Of a stretch of DNA of 64,000 nucleotides, positions 11,360 to 23,800 are shown piece by piece. Position 1 is the stretch's first letter, and every line of letters begins with the position of its first letter. Below the pieces are notes generated by a model. It saw only the letters and a program-made list of their open reading frames with translations. It did not search any database and had not been told where the DNA came from. The stretch is from Drechslerella dactyloides (taxonomy: Eukaryota > Ascomycota > Orbiliomycetes > Orbiliales > Orbiliaceae), in contig JAGTWJ010000019.1 in the NCBI GenBank assembly GCA_020064725.1, forward strand, positions 4,340,001-4,404,000. The letters run 5' to 3'. The position numbers and the translations under genes were made by a program.

Positions 11360-13744
11360 ATGGATTTCGCTTCCTTCGGAATGGGGGACTTCCCCCGCCA
11401 ATCGCTGGTCGAGGATACAATGGAATACTTTATCCACTTGGTAGCTGTGCCGGGCACGTTATCGCAGCAGGCAGTCAAATCGGAGCTCGATAAGCTTCTG
11501 CCGGATATCGTGAAGTCCATAGAGGTTTTCACAAATGACTTTATCTGGCAGAGAGATGAGTTCACACTCCAGGTGGTCGAGAAAGACGGTATGAGATGAC
11601 CAAACCCACAGGCTCAGCAGCCTTCTCTGATTTGATTTGGTTTCGTTCTCAGGTATCGCATATCTTCACGGCCGGACCGAATTCGGAGAATCAATTGACG
11701 ACGAATGGTTCACGGTCTTCTTGCTCCGAGAAATCAGCAAGAAGTTCCCTCAGCTGTGGATACGGTAGGTTCCCACCTCACCCGCTTGGCAGGATCGTTA
11801 ATAATTTCCTTCTGACAACCATCCCCGTGGCTGATCCGGACAGCGTAGTTGATACGGATGGCGAATTCCTGCTCATCGAGGCGGCCCATGCGCTGCCCAA
11901 GTGGCTGAGCCCTGAAGTCGCGGATAATCGGGTACGGTTACACCTTCCCTCCCCTTCTTCATCTCGAATGTCAAAAAATCGTAATCTTAACAATCCCGGT
12001 TCACTATTAATAGGTCTGGATAAGCAACGGTTCGCTGCGTATCATACCGAGATCTAAGGAAGACCGTGCTGCCGCGAAGGCTGGCCAGCTGCGTTCTCTG
12101 AGTACCAAAAATGCGCTGCGGTTTCTGGAAAAGTCGCAGAAGGAATTGCTGCATATCCAGATTGTCGAGGAAGAAGCATTCTATCGTATTTCAAAGTAAG
12201 ACTTTCTCCTCCCATGGTAATGTCCGTACGGGGCGAGCCTCTGTATTATATTATATCCCTTTATCTAACATACCCCTCCGGAACACAGCTACCCCGCCGC
12301 GCTGAAAGACCACTATCACTATGCCCGGGTAACGGTGCCGCGAACGGTTGCCAAGGTTCTTCACGAACAGCCAAAGTTGATATCCACTATCGTTGAAGCA
12401 TTCTGTCTTCGAGACCCGGCTCAGCTCAAGGTTCGTCAATTCCTTCCCACTCCTGTAATTAAACGCTGTAAGACAGCAATATCACGCGTGACGGTGGCGT
12501 GTGGAGCCGACAAGAAACGATTTCGAGGCATGGCTGCGCAGGGATGCAACCACTCTCTCAACCTCAAAGCTGACCACTCGGGAATACCCTTGAAACAGAT
12601 ATGCAACACAATGCCAACATTCCCACCACGAGACCCTGTCGACATGTCCGTCCGCTTCACGAAAATCACCTATGCGCAGTTGAAACAGCAGGTTGTGCGG
12701 CCACCAAGGCCATTTATTCTTCCAGGCCCAGAGTCACCACAGTTTCCCACATCCGAGCTGGGCATGAAGCTGACGTGCGGGATGGAAATGCTTGTCTCAG
12801 CCAACAGACATAAAAGCGATGGCAGCCGGCTGGCAATGCAGGCCACTGCCATCCTTGACTGTCTGAGCGCAGGGCAACTGCCGTCCGACCAAGATATAAA
12901 ATCCTGGAGCCAGCAGATCGACTCGGAGGACTGGATGGACGTGGACTACGCAGAGTTCGAAGCAAACATGGCGGGTGGCGGTAGTAAAGGTGGACGCTCC
13001 GATAAGGCGGCATTCAGCGACAAGGAACAGCAGGAGAAGCTTAAGAAGATGGTTGAAAACTTTGAAAAGTTCATCAACGACGATTCGGCGGGGTTCGAGG
13101 GTGCGCGGTTCCACGAGGGGTTCAACAGCGATGACGACGACGACATCGACGACGATGAAAGCGACGTCAGCACGGACGAGGAGGAGGACCGCGATGCAAG
13201 CTTCGACGAGCGAGAGTTTTCCAAGATGATGCGGGAGATGATGGGTACGTATTCTACATAGCTTTGGAGGTTGACATTAATCGCTACGATGCATCGAAGC
13301 TAACCAGAGGATATGTACATATATGCAGGCCTTCCTGCGGATGCCAAACCAAACACCCCACCGCAGGATGCAGACGAGTTCTCCGACGACGACGAAGACG
13401 AAATGTCGATACGCCAGACGATGGCCAAGATGGAGCAAGAGCTCGTCGCCGCTGGCGCGCTAGACCCCGACCGCCCCGGCGCGAGTCTCGATGATAGCAG
13501 CAGTAGGAAGAAACTCAAGGATACGCAAAAGCTCAAGCGGCAATCCAGCGACAGCCAAGATGCAGAAATCAACTACGAGATCGCACGCAACATGCTCGAG
13601 AGTCTAAAGACGCAAGGGGGCGACAGCGGGCCCGCGGCCAACATGCTGCGGTCCATGGGCATCGTAATGCCCCGAGACGATGACGAGGAGGAAGGAGAAG
13701 AGGCCAAGCTGGACGCGAGCAGTAAGAGGAAGAAGAAGAAGTGA
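11360..13744 (+). CDS. ECD: SGT1/Ecdysoneless family protein
   Basis: This belongs to the Ecdysoneless (Pfam SGT1) family, distinct from the Hsp90 co-chaperone Sgt1. In animals and yeast these proteins are linked to U5 snRNP/Prp8 function and cell-cycle control. Seven exons, with introns 11589-11652, 11765-11843, 11932-12013, 12196-12288, 12431-12598 and 13245-13328, give 604 residues. Visible family features are DEWFTVFLLREISKKFPQLWIR, VVDTDGEFLLIEAA, the PKWLSPE and NRVWISNG blocks, and the FCLRDPAQLK/TFPPRDPVDM/VRFTKITYAQL stretch. The last becomes collinear with the animal proteins only if the 168-nt stop-free intron is removed. The C-terminal third has long acidic runs (DDDDDIDDDESD, DDDEEEGEE) and ends in KRKKKK. 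The start is the first ATG, preceded by a TATA-like site. Confidence 0.9.
12431..12598 (+). other. Stop-free 168-nt intron in ECD-family gene
   Basis: The donor is GTTCGT after the DPAQLK codons and the acceptor is AAACAG. A CTGAC branch-like motif lies about 25 nt upstream of the acceptor. The length is 56 codons without a stop. Splicing aligns the flanking residues with the family; retention inserts 56 residues lacking any family resemblance. Confidence 0.7.
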
Positions 13745-14715
13745 ACACCAACCAGACTACGGAGGGACAGAAGGATAGATCCATCTACGGGTTATATAGG
13801 ACTTCGGCATAAGACAGACGGACAGGTGGACCTTTATCTTCGTTGCTGTGTATAATTATGCTGTACTTCTTCTATAATATGTATAAGAGATACCCCTGCA
13901 TAGACTATAGTCCAATCGATGAATCTATCCGCTGTTTAGTATTCAGCTAGGTTTCCGTCCGCAGCAGAAACCATACACGTCGAGTAAAAGGCTTATATAA
14001 ACGTTCGTAGTAACAAGGCCCGGTTGGGTTACACGGGATCCTAGGAGTTTAACATTCGGAAATATAAAGCAGCATCATTCATGAATTCATTCATTGCAAG
14101 ACACCCGCACCGTATACAACCTTACCGCGCATCCGCCTGCTAGTTGCTCCGAACCACCTGCACGATATCGATCGTAGATTTACAGACAAGCCAATTGCAA
14201 AACAAGCAGCATGTCACCAAAACAAACCCCGTTCCAACAACCCGACAATTGAACAAAAACGACGCAGAAGAATGATATAAACGCAGCATACGTATGAACA
14301 TTTAACGGCGAGGACGCATCTCCAAGCAGTAGTATAAACTCCATCTTTTTTTTGGTCTTCCAAGCGAGTGGAATAGTTAGACATGACAGACAACGAGCAA
14401 GTCGAGCCGATAGCAATTGTACCGTCCTCAATGCAAGCAAGATGGCAGTTATTCCTTTTCCCATTTTTATTTCTCCCTTCTTTTTCGTTTATCGGTCCTC
14501 CCCTGTATTTTTATCTTTTGATGCGGGAAAAAAACAAAGCCAGGAAAAAAAAGTTTCGTTTCGTTTCAATCATGTTGATAGGGAAGTGCGGAAAAAACCC
14601 ACGACGAAACGGCCAAGAAGCCCAGACCATGAAACAAACCAGAAGGACAAAATAGCAAGAGCGAGACAAGTAAACAGAAGGCAGAGTCGAAGAGATATAC
14701 AACAACGGAGGTCGT
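13745..14715. other. Intergenic between convergent genes
   Basis: This is 3' flank of the ECD-family gene and of the minus-strand low-complexity gene. It is AT-richer than the neighbouring genes, with A-rich and T-rich runs near 14340-14560. I see no supported gene. Confidence 0.65.
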
Positions 14716-15495
14716 TTACTCCATCGGAGTATCATCGTCCCGGTTCAAGCCTGGCGGAATCTGCCCCGGCCGAATCGTGTCGCGACGCCCTAACCCTTCC
14801 GCCGTCGTATCCCCCTCGTCATACGTCATGCCATCGATCAACTTCGCGTCAACCCGCGCTTCGGCAACAGAGGGTGTCGTCATTGTCGACGCTGGCGAAT
14901 CGGTGGACCTGCTCGCAGTATGGTTGTACATTGCCGCTGCAGCACCGTCCGGTGCATTCGAGGCGCGCGGGACCGGCGAGACAGCTGGGCCGATGGTACT
15001 GACGTGGTTTGAGGCGTTGACATTGTTGGCGTTCGTCATGATGGATGGAACGGAGGTGGGTGGGTTTGCATTTGCAGCAGCATTTGCGTTCAGCATCTGT
15101 TGTTGCTCGAGCTGGCGACGGGCGAGGACGGCAGCCATGCTCTCGCGTTTGGCTTGCGTGCTGTTCGCGCCGGACGCCTCGCCTTCCAGAGAGCCGTGCT
15201 CGTCTGCAAGCGAGGAGATGACGGAGGCTGTGCCGGGCGTGTGTGGGACGTAGGGAGCGGTCTCAAAGTAGTCGCGGGGGATATCAGATTGTGGAGGCGG
15301 GGCGCCAATGCCGCCGAGACGGGAGACGCGCTCCGCGGCGACGGCGAGGTTGGGATGTGGATGGTGACCCTCATGGCCGTCCTTGATGGCGGTTGTGGAG
15401 AGAGTGGAGATGCCGCTGGCGGGGGTGCCAGGGTCGGAGTTGTTGTCATTGTTGGAGGGGGTGGAAGGAGGGAGGTTCAGCAGTGTGGTCGCCAT
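14716..15495 (-). CDS. Hypothetical low-complexity Ser/Pro/Asn/Ala-rich protein
   Basis: I do not recognise this protein. The frame encodes 259 residues in one exon. I chose the Met at 15495 because its context (CACCATGG) is near-optimal; an in-frame Met ten codons upstream (15525) has a poorer context. The N-terminal half is rich in Pro, Ser, Asn and Thr. The middle has Ala/Asn runs with a short Q/R helix-like stretch (AAVLARRQLEQQQM). The C-terminal 50 residues are more complex (VDAKLIDGMTYDEGDTTAEG, then RDTIRPGQIPPGLNRDDDT) and are the part most likely to be conserved. There is no signal peptide or membrane segment. Upstream exons cannot be excluded. It is probably an intrinsically disordered regulatory or scaffold protein, but function is unknown. 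Confidence 0.6.
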   Translation of the reverse strand: MATTLLNLPPSTPSNNDNNSDPGTPASGISTLSTTAIKDGHEGHHPHPNLAVAAERVSRLGGIGAPPPQSDIPRDYFETAPYVPHTPGTASVISSLADEHGSLEGEASGANSTQAKRESMAAVLARRQLEQQQMLNANAAANANPPTSVPSIMTNANNVNASNHVSTIGPAVSPVPRASNAPDGAAAAMYNHTASRSTDSPASTMTTPSVAEARVDAKLIDGMTYDEGDTTAEGLGRRDTIRPGQIPPGLNRDDDTPME

Positions 15496-17896
15496 GGTGT
15501 TTGGCTTGTCTGGTTGGCCGTGCATACAGCTTATCGGTAGTGATGATGTCTGGTGGGTTCGTGGTCTGGCTGCGGTGAAGCTGCTGTTGACAAGATAGCG
15601 ATGGCTGTTAGAGGTGTTTACGTCATAAGTGGGAAGATGAGATGAGCGGTGCCGTCAGGGGAGTTTGGATGGCTTCCACAGCTTACCGTGAAGGTGAATG
15701 TTCGAATGGGGTCGGTATACGGACCAGCGTATTCTAGAATCTTGAGCGAGATGGAGAGGAGCGGGGTGGAGATGGTGTTTGGAAGATGCAGGAGGTCGGC
15801 GTCGATGCGATGGGACGGTTCCAGTAATTAACTTCAGCGCAACACCAGGTTGTGTCACCAGTCAGCCAACTCCAACTTCGCAAATTACCAGTATGCGGTT
15901 TTAGGCTAATCGATTGTACAGTTGAAACTCCCACCATACGTACCTCTAGTCGAGCGCAGAGCGGAATGCAGCTACACCGTAAGCGCAGCGATATCTACGA
16001 TATCTATCGGAGGTTCCAATCGCCCGTATGCAATGTATATGTACCGTCTATCAAAAGAGGGGGGGTATATCAGAACACCAATTAGACCGAAGACTACAAC
16101 CAGTGAATATCAAATACAGAGAAGCTCACACTCTAGTAAGGTATCGGTATCGATAGATCGAGATTTCAGGAAATCCGACAGCCAAGAAGACGGGAAAGAC
16201 AAGATATCGATAATCTTGCCTGCAGTGCTAGTGAGATCAGAGCTGTCCAAAATATAATATATGCTGTGCCAATGTGCCTTCCAACCAGGTACCTCACAGC
16301 GTACAAGTTCCTTCAAATGCCCGTCCGGGCGCAAAGTACATACATCGTCATCTATTTCCAACGTGAGTCCCCAGGTCAGGGCCGGCCATGGCGCCAGGGA
16401 CCTTGAATCGAATCGTCCGACTGTCACACTCAGGTTTCCATCCCGTTCCTTCCAACAGCGGCCCTTACACCCGCCCGCCCAACCACTCGCACCCGTTCGT
16501 CCAGTCTCCTCAGTGGACGGAGCGGACGTACATTACATATATACGATCACCGCACCCTCTCGTGCCCAACCTCGCACCCGTCCATTCAGCAGGTCAGACG
16601 ATTGCAAGACGTCCCCCGCCGCGAATCCAGCTGCGCCAGCCAATCCGCTCACGAGCCGCCGGCGCTCGCTGACGTCTGCCAAGTCTCGCGACCCCTGGCC
16701 TTGTCGTTCGCGTCCATCCGTGGCCACCGTCTTGAGCTTGCTTGTTGGTTCGCCCGGTAGAATAACCGAGCGCTTGCCTGCTGTAGTCTCCGTAATATGC
16801 ATGTTTGGGCAGCCTTGGGGACTCCGAATTGTAGCATGGTGGTCCAGATTTTGTTTCTGGCCCGCGAGACAAGTCTAGATGCCCAGCTGTGCATCTGCAT
16901 ATACAAAATATACAGCAAAACGATGGCAGTCGAAAACCGAGATCCCGTTCCATTGTTTGATATCACGAACCTCATCCTGCGGACGTTACGCGTATACGCT
17001 TCTTGCTGATCAGCTGAGAACTGCATTAATGCATGAAAGTTGATCTAACAAAGGACATCACGCCAGCCTCATCCTCTATCTTGAATTGACCAGCAGCCAC
17101 GCAAAGCAAGAACACAGAACCACAATGCACACAATCACATCACACGCGCACCTTGAAATATATTTTTGTAACAAAAAAAACGACAGCGTCAAAGCGAACC
17201 AACGGACGAGGAAACAATCAAGTAACACACCTTTTATGATATAATGTTCGTGCAGTGTAATATATCTCGAAAACGTACGATTGATCAAACTTATAAAAGC
17301 AAAGAGAATACAAACGACACGAATGATGAGGGGAAAAAAGTGAGTACTATAAGTAATTAATTCACAAGACTGCGCCAATGCCCGTACGTGTGTTACAAGA
17401 GTGACTAGACTAGACTTATCAAAAAAAATAAAATAGAAAAAACCACAAACAATAGACAATAATGAGAACGGAATAGTAGTAGTAAAAAGAGAAAAGAAAC
17501 AAGAAACAAGCCGGATTGCTGCGCTCATAATGCTTTCTTTGGACAAAGACAGACAGGACAGAACTGCAGCGTTACAAGAGAGAGGGAAGGGGGGGGAGCG
17601 TTGATAAAAAAGCAACCGTTTGAAAAGAAACTCAAAGGTAGGGGTAAAAAATGTAAAAGTCGAGGGTGATGCGATGTGATGTAATGTGATGCATCATGCA
17701 TATCTGCTTCCTTCTGCTTTGCGTGCTTGCGTGCTCATTTCATCTTTGTACAGGTTGTGTCTATATTCACAAAAACCACCAGTGTTCTAACATACCATTT
17801 CCTCCCGCCGTCGCCACCGCCCGTTTATCTTTTTAGTCTTTATTTTGCAAATTCATATATCTCATATGGCTAACTTTTGGTTGTCATCAGGCCTGC
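15496..17896. other. Intergenic upstream of hypothetical gene and downstream of FKS1
   Basis: These 2.4 kb contain no gene I can support. Open frames such as 16261-16878 overlap others on both strands, lack family features and look like products of low stop density. The right third (17040-17800) is A- and T-rich and is the FKS1 3' flank. An undetected 5' exon of the hypothetical gene at 14716-15495 could lie in the left part. Confidence 0.6.
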
Positions 17897-20800
17897 TTAT
17901 TTCGAGGCGCTGGTCTGCGGCAGCTCGTCCGTTGTCCAGCCGGAAATGTCAGTGTTGTTGTACTTGGTCGGCTGCAGCAGTCCCTTGATCGGGAGGCTGC
18001 CGAGCGTCTTGCTCATGTCCGGAAGGTATTGCTGGCCCTGCAGGTAACAATTGTGATTAGCACATGGGTTCGTTCGCACGCTCATCCAGCACCAGCGGAT
18101 GTGTAAACTTACGATAACAGGTCCAACGATCAGGCCCACGAAGAGGACGAGCAGGACGAAATACAGAATCGAGAACCGGATAACTCGCCTCTTCCGCAGC
18201 TTGGACACCTTGGAAGAGTAGATTGGCGGCCGGATCTGCTTCGACGGACGGAGCCAGAACAGCATCACGCTGTGGAATCTGTCTGCGAACGGAATGATCA
18301 AGACCGGGAATTGCAGGAAGAGAATAAAGTGACCCACTGTAATTTGAACGTTAGCAACGAATCCATATTGAATAAAATATTAAATCAAGAAAACTTACAA
18401 ACGCAGTCGGTGGCGAAGAAGCCCATCTCGGTCGTCTTGCAGAGAAGCTCACGAGCCGGCTGGGAAATGGCATGCATCCCAAGACCATACCATTTACCCG
18501 ACCAGAAAGCGATGTTACTAGCATCGGTTCTGAACTCTCTTGTAAGCGCGAGCACGATGATGAGCTTGTAGATGAACCGTTGGATCGCCGTCACCGCAAT
18601 CAATCCCAGCATCGCACGGGCAAAGTTGAAACCCTCGAGGAACCACAGAACTTCAAAGAAGACAATCATAAAGACGGTGGCGATTCCGTGGGCGATACCA
18701 GCGAGAACGGCTCCGAACTTCTTGCAGCACATGGTCAAGATCGGACCCATGCAGCACGCCATGCCGAAGAACACAGCGCAAACACCAAGGTTGATGACGA
18801 TCGGACCGACCGCGATGATAGCGATACGCAGAAGCGCGTTGGTGGGGACGGTGGTCGTTTCCGTCGGTTCATCGGCCTTACTAGCCTTGGTGACACCAGT
18901 CTGCGCGTTGATGAACAGGTACGGAACAAGCGTCAGGATAGCGATACCCAGTGGTCCGAGAACCTCGTTCCAGAGAACGTTGGTAATCTTGGCTCTGGGG
19001 ATATCACCAGACAGCTTCTCAGATGGGTCGCCGAGGTTCTTGCGCTTGTAACCAGTGATTCTGGTTCTGGACAGACGACAGAAAGAAATCCAGGAGGAGT
19101 GGTTGGCACGAGTGTTTCCGCGCGAAAGCCATCTCAGGAAATCGCGGTAGTCAATGAAGAAGTCGTTCCAGGCAAACTGATGCGGGTTGAACAGGTACGG
19201 GCAAATGCACAAGGCGAGAAGAGAGCACCAGAAATAGATCAAATGCGGCATCCAGATCGTGACCGTCGCGAACAACAACATCATCAACGACCGGGCGCCA
19301 AGGTAGATCGAGGGACCGGCGAAACGCGAGTACAGAACACCGAAGGGGATACGAGCAGTGGCGAAACCACGACCGGTACCGATGTATCGGGCACCACCGA
19401 AAGCCAAGTTGTTCAGGAGAGAGTTGGCGTAAATTTGACAGACGAAGACCTCGAAGAATGGTGAGCCGGATCCAAAGTGCTTGGCGAGACGGGTTGAAGC
19501 TCTCCAGAAGCCACGCTCCGTAAGTTCTTGGACAACGAGAGGCACGAAGGCGATGGCGAACACAATCATAATCGAGACGATACAACGCTGGACCCAGTGG
19601 ATGACGGGGATGAGTTCGTAGCAGCCAACTGGACGACGAGGATCGGTGATGGGTGTTCCGCGGACGAATCGGCAGAGTGTGACCTCGTGCACGAACGCGC
19701 CAAGATTGATCAGGACCAACATGAAGAGCTGCACCGACAATATAATGAACAGATTGTTGATGTGGAAACCTGGATGGGCGTAGTAGAAGGACAAGAAGCG
19801 ATCCAGTGGCAGCTGAGTTCCGAGGTAGTAGTATTCACGAGACAGCATCTGTTCACCCATACCAGTTCCGATCTTGGTAGTGAAGTTGAGAATAGAACCG
19901 AAACCCAAATCACGGCCCTTACCACACTGGTAGTATTCGCAGTGCTTGATGCGTCCACCACGAACCAAGGCGTTCATACCGGCGTAAATATCCTCGTTGA
20001 GATGCAGACCTTTCTGAGCTTTGGAGACACCACCACGGGTCGTCATGAAAATTCCGTTGAGGAAATCAGGATGTCCGTAATGCAGCTTGCCACCAATCTG
20101 AGCGAGTGTACGAGCGAAGAGAGTACCGAATGTCTGTTCCTTTCCTGCAGCGACGTCACCGAGGATACCAATGTTCTCAGAGAAAATGTATTCACGAGCA
20201 CCCAAGATGGCGACTGGGCAGATCCCGTCTGGAACACGGCCTGGAGAGTACGGCGAGACATTATCTGTTTGCATCTCCTCGAATTCAGCGAGAACGCTTC
20301 GGATCTTGAGACATTCCTCGAGGTAGTTGTCCTGGTTGGCGTCGATGAGTTGGATGTATTCACCACGGTAGAAGATGATGGCATGGTTCTGGTTGTCAGA
20401 CTTTCCGTCACCGAGAATGGGGTTGCCGGAGAGCTGGACGCGGAACTTGGGCCGACGCATTCCGTTCTCCATGAGCTCAGAGTGTCCATCGATGAGAGCA
20501 GAGTAGATGCGTGGTTCGTCGCCCTCGTTAACAGGCGCCTCCTCGTCAAGGTAAGCAATCTGAAGATCAGGGTAGGCGCGGAGCAAGAACTCGGTGTTTT
20601 CCATCTCCTCCTTCTTGAACTTGGCGTAACGTTGCATAGAGACGACAATCTTGTACTTGCGGCGAGCCATGCGTTCGAGTTCCCTCTCGAGCTTGTCGGT
20701 ATTTCCGCCAAACATCTGGACGACTTCTGGGTTTTCAACGCGGTAAAGAAGCTTAATGGCACGGCTGTAGTTCATGAAGCCAGAGATGGTACGATACAGC

Positions 20801-23800
20801 GTCTGAGACCGGAGAGAGGCCCAGATACGGGTGCGGAGCGTGTATTCCGGAGCGGCGGACTTGAAGCCAATGCAGTAGAACGGAAGGTCATCAATCTTGC
20901 TGCGAGCCGAGTCTTTCTCGTTCTTCTCATCAGCGTTGTTCATCTGCGAGGTTTCGTCGGCGAGAATCTTGGTGTCCTTGACGAAACAGTCCCACTCGTG
21001 AGGGTGCAGTTGCTTGAGGTATTCCAGAAGAGTGACACGGGAGTACGGGTCGTCCTCACGAATGATCTCACGAAGAGACAGGAGAATCTTCTCTGAGTAA
21101 TGAGGGATCAGGACGGTGAAGGTCGGCATGTTGTCAACCGGGACAGGCTCCGGGATCGGAGTGGAGAGGGACTGGGCGAAGAAGGAGATACGGCGCTCGG
21201 CTTCGCTCTGGACCGGGAAGAATTCCGTCTTAAAGGAGTGATCTTCCTGGGAGACGAAGAAGGTCGGCGCGCGTAGCGTCCTCTTGCCTTCCTGCTCAGA
21301 AGGAACCTGATGGTAGAGCAGTTTCTGGACGTGATCTATGGCCAAGAGGTGCTCACGGTACATGGAGATGACAATGGCATTCCAGACCTGACTGATCAGA
21401 ACCTTCGGCTTGTACTTGATTTCCATGTCGGTGGTAGCCAAGATCTTCGAGTAGATACGCTTTGGCAGCCGGGAGAAGATGTTTCGCCAAGGACTCCAGA
21501 TGGAGACACCGAGGTAGAAAGACCGAGCGACGGAGAAGATGCAGTTCAACACGATGTACCAAAGGTAGGTATCGAGGAAGAACAGAATCATGTTGGTGAA
21601 GTACATGAGCGCGAGAAGAATCTGAGGATGGTACGTGCAGAGGATGTCGGCATGAGGACCAAAGAGCGCGTCACCAGAGCAGAGCTTGACGGTCAAGAGC
21701 GACAAGATACGAGCCGGGTCCTTGATGTTGAGCGCCAAAAAGTAGTAGGACTCGATAAACTTGGCGAAGAAGACGAGAACCCACAGACCGTAAGACATCC
21801 ACATGTCGTTGCCTCTGAGACGAGGATAGCTGGCGGTGAATGTCTGGCTGGCGACGTAACGACGAGTGCCCCCGCCCATGTAGCTGCCGAACAGACCTCC
21901 TATAGGCATCACCGAGAAGAAGATAACGGTAAACACGGCAATAATGAATTGTACGATACCAAGAATTTTCGCGATTTGGCCAGTCTGCTTAACGATGAAG
22001 ATGTAGACAGAGGGACCGACGTTGATGACCAAGAGCAGGACGATGAACCCAAGACGACGAGTAAGATGCTGTGCACCAGCCCATGCGCGAGGAACGAATG
22101 CCCATTCAGCGCAGGTAGCCACGAGCATGATAAGACAGGCGACCGTTCCTCCTAACGCTACTGCGGACCAGTAAGCGGCAGGATTGGGTTGCGTGTTTTC
22201 CGTGTAGACATAATCCTTTGTGAAGAAAGTCGCCGAGTTGTAAGCCGTGAAGAACCAGAACATGGAGATGTGGATGACCCAGATACGGTTGAAGTTGACA
22301 GCCAAGTGCCACCACGACCGGGTTTCCCGGTAGGTCTTGAAGAAAACCTTCTTCCAGTTCACCTCCTTAAGCTTGTGGAAGCGTTGGGCAGAGGGAACAT
22401 CGACCAGGCGGCTCTTATCCTCCAGGACGATGCGCTCGATACCCTCGGGGTACCAGAAGAGCTGGTTCATGTCATCGTAACCGATGATATCGTTGTGGTC
22501 GCGTTCTCTTCGAACGTACTTGCCGTCCACAATCTCGTAACCCTGGTCACGGCAGTATTGGTAAAGAGGGGTGATAACGTTGTTGAGGTAGCTGCCCTCC
22601 TCGACGGGCTCGGTTCGGTTCTGGCATTCCGGGCTCTGGTAGTAGTCATCCGCGCATTTGAAGATGAAGCAGAGACACTCGGCCATGAAACGAACTTGGT
22701 TGGCTTCACCCCAGCAGAGGAGGAAAAGAGCCACCTGTCGAACGCGCTCGTGCTGCGACATTCGGTTCATGCGTGTTTTCCACCGATATTCGGCAGCCTC
22801 AAGGCTGTTGTCACCTTCGAGCTGCTCAAGAGTCTGCTCGACATCTTCAGGATTCTTATTCTTGGCAGCGGCTTTCCGCGCCTTCCTGGTCCGACGATCA
22901 GTCTTGCCGAGTTTCATGTTGGCAAAACCTACGGCATCGTCGAGATCTAGGTGGGCGGCAAAGTACCACTTGCGGTAGTTGGCGTTGTCACCACCAATGT
23001 AGTCCGCGTGGAGGGTCAGGAGAGCCTGGTTCGCGGTCATACGGGACGCGCGGGAGTCCAGAAGGGTCATGAAGTGGTCGTACATGTTGCGCATGCTGTC
23101 TCGCTGGAACCCAAACTTGGCGCTGAGGTCCATGAAGATATCTTCGATTTCCTCCTTGCTGACGGGAATCTGGTTTTCCGCGGACCAGGCCGGGTACGGC
23201 TCCTTGGAGCGTTGGCCGAGTGGTAGCGCATTGTAGTCAATGGCGTAGTTGGGGGTGGAAGCGCCGGACGAGCGGTTGCCGCCGTACGAAACTTGAGAGG
23301 AGGCTGGTCGGTAGCCTCTGCGTCCGTCCTCCTGGTAGCTGTTGTACCGTTCGTCGCCACGACCATAGTAATCCATCTCTGCAGCTCTCGCCATGTCGGA
23401 TCTCATTGTAAAGTCGCTGAATGTTTCGGATTCCTCCTCGGAGTCACCACGTCGCTTTCCCTTGGGCGGCTGCTGGGCGGCGTGGCCCTGGCCCTGGTCG
23501 TAGTCGTAGCCATCTCCATAATAGCCTTGGTCGTAACCTTGGCCTTGGTCGTAGTAGCCGTCTCTGCCGTCCTGGTAAGGATGCTGGCCGGCATTGTAGT
23601 ATTGACTGCGGGGGTACACACTGTTAGCGACTCGAAGGTATTTCGTGGTGACATTTTCGAGGTGAAGAATGGCGCATACCCATCGTCATAATAATTATCA
23701 TTCTGGTAGTCGTAATCACCGTGGTACTGGCCCTGTTGGTCATAGCCTCCACGGTCGTCATAGTATCCATCTTGTTGACCGCCATAGGCTCCGGGGTGGC

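Noticed and set aside
12431..12476. A shorter 46-nt intron (GTTCGT to GACAG) in the ECD-family gene
   Set aside because: It would shift the frame into an early stop; the 168-nt intron keeps phase and the family alignment.
16261..16878. 205-codon plus-strand frame
   Set aside because: Overlapped by equally long frames on the other strand; Ser/Pro/Arg-rich with no family features.
19528..21096. 522-codon frame on the plus strand
   Set aside because: It lies wholly antisense to the conserved GT48 domain of FKS1 and is a shadow of that gene's codon use.
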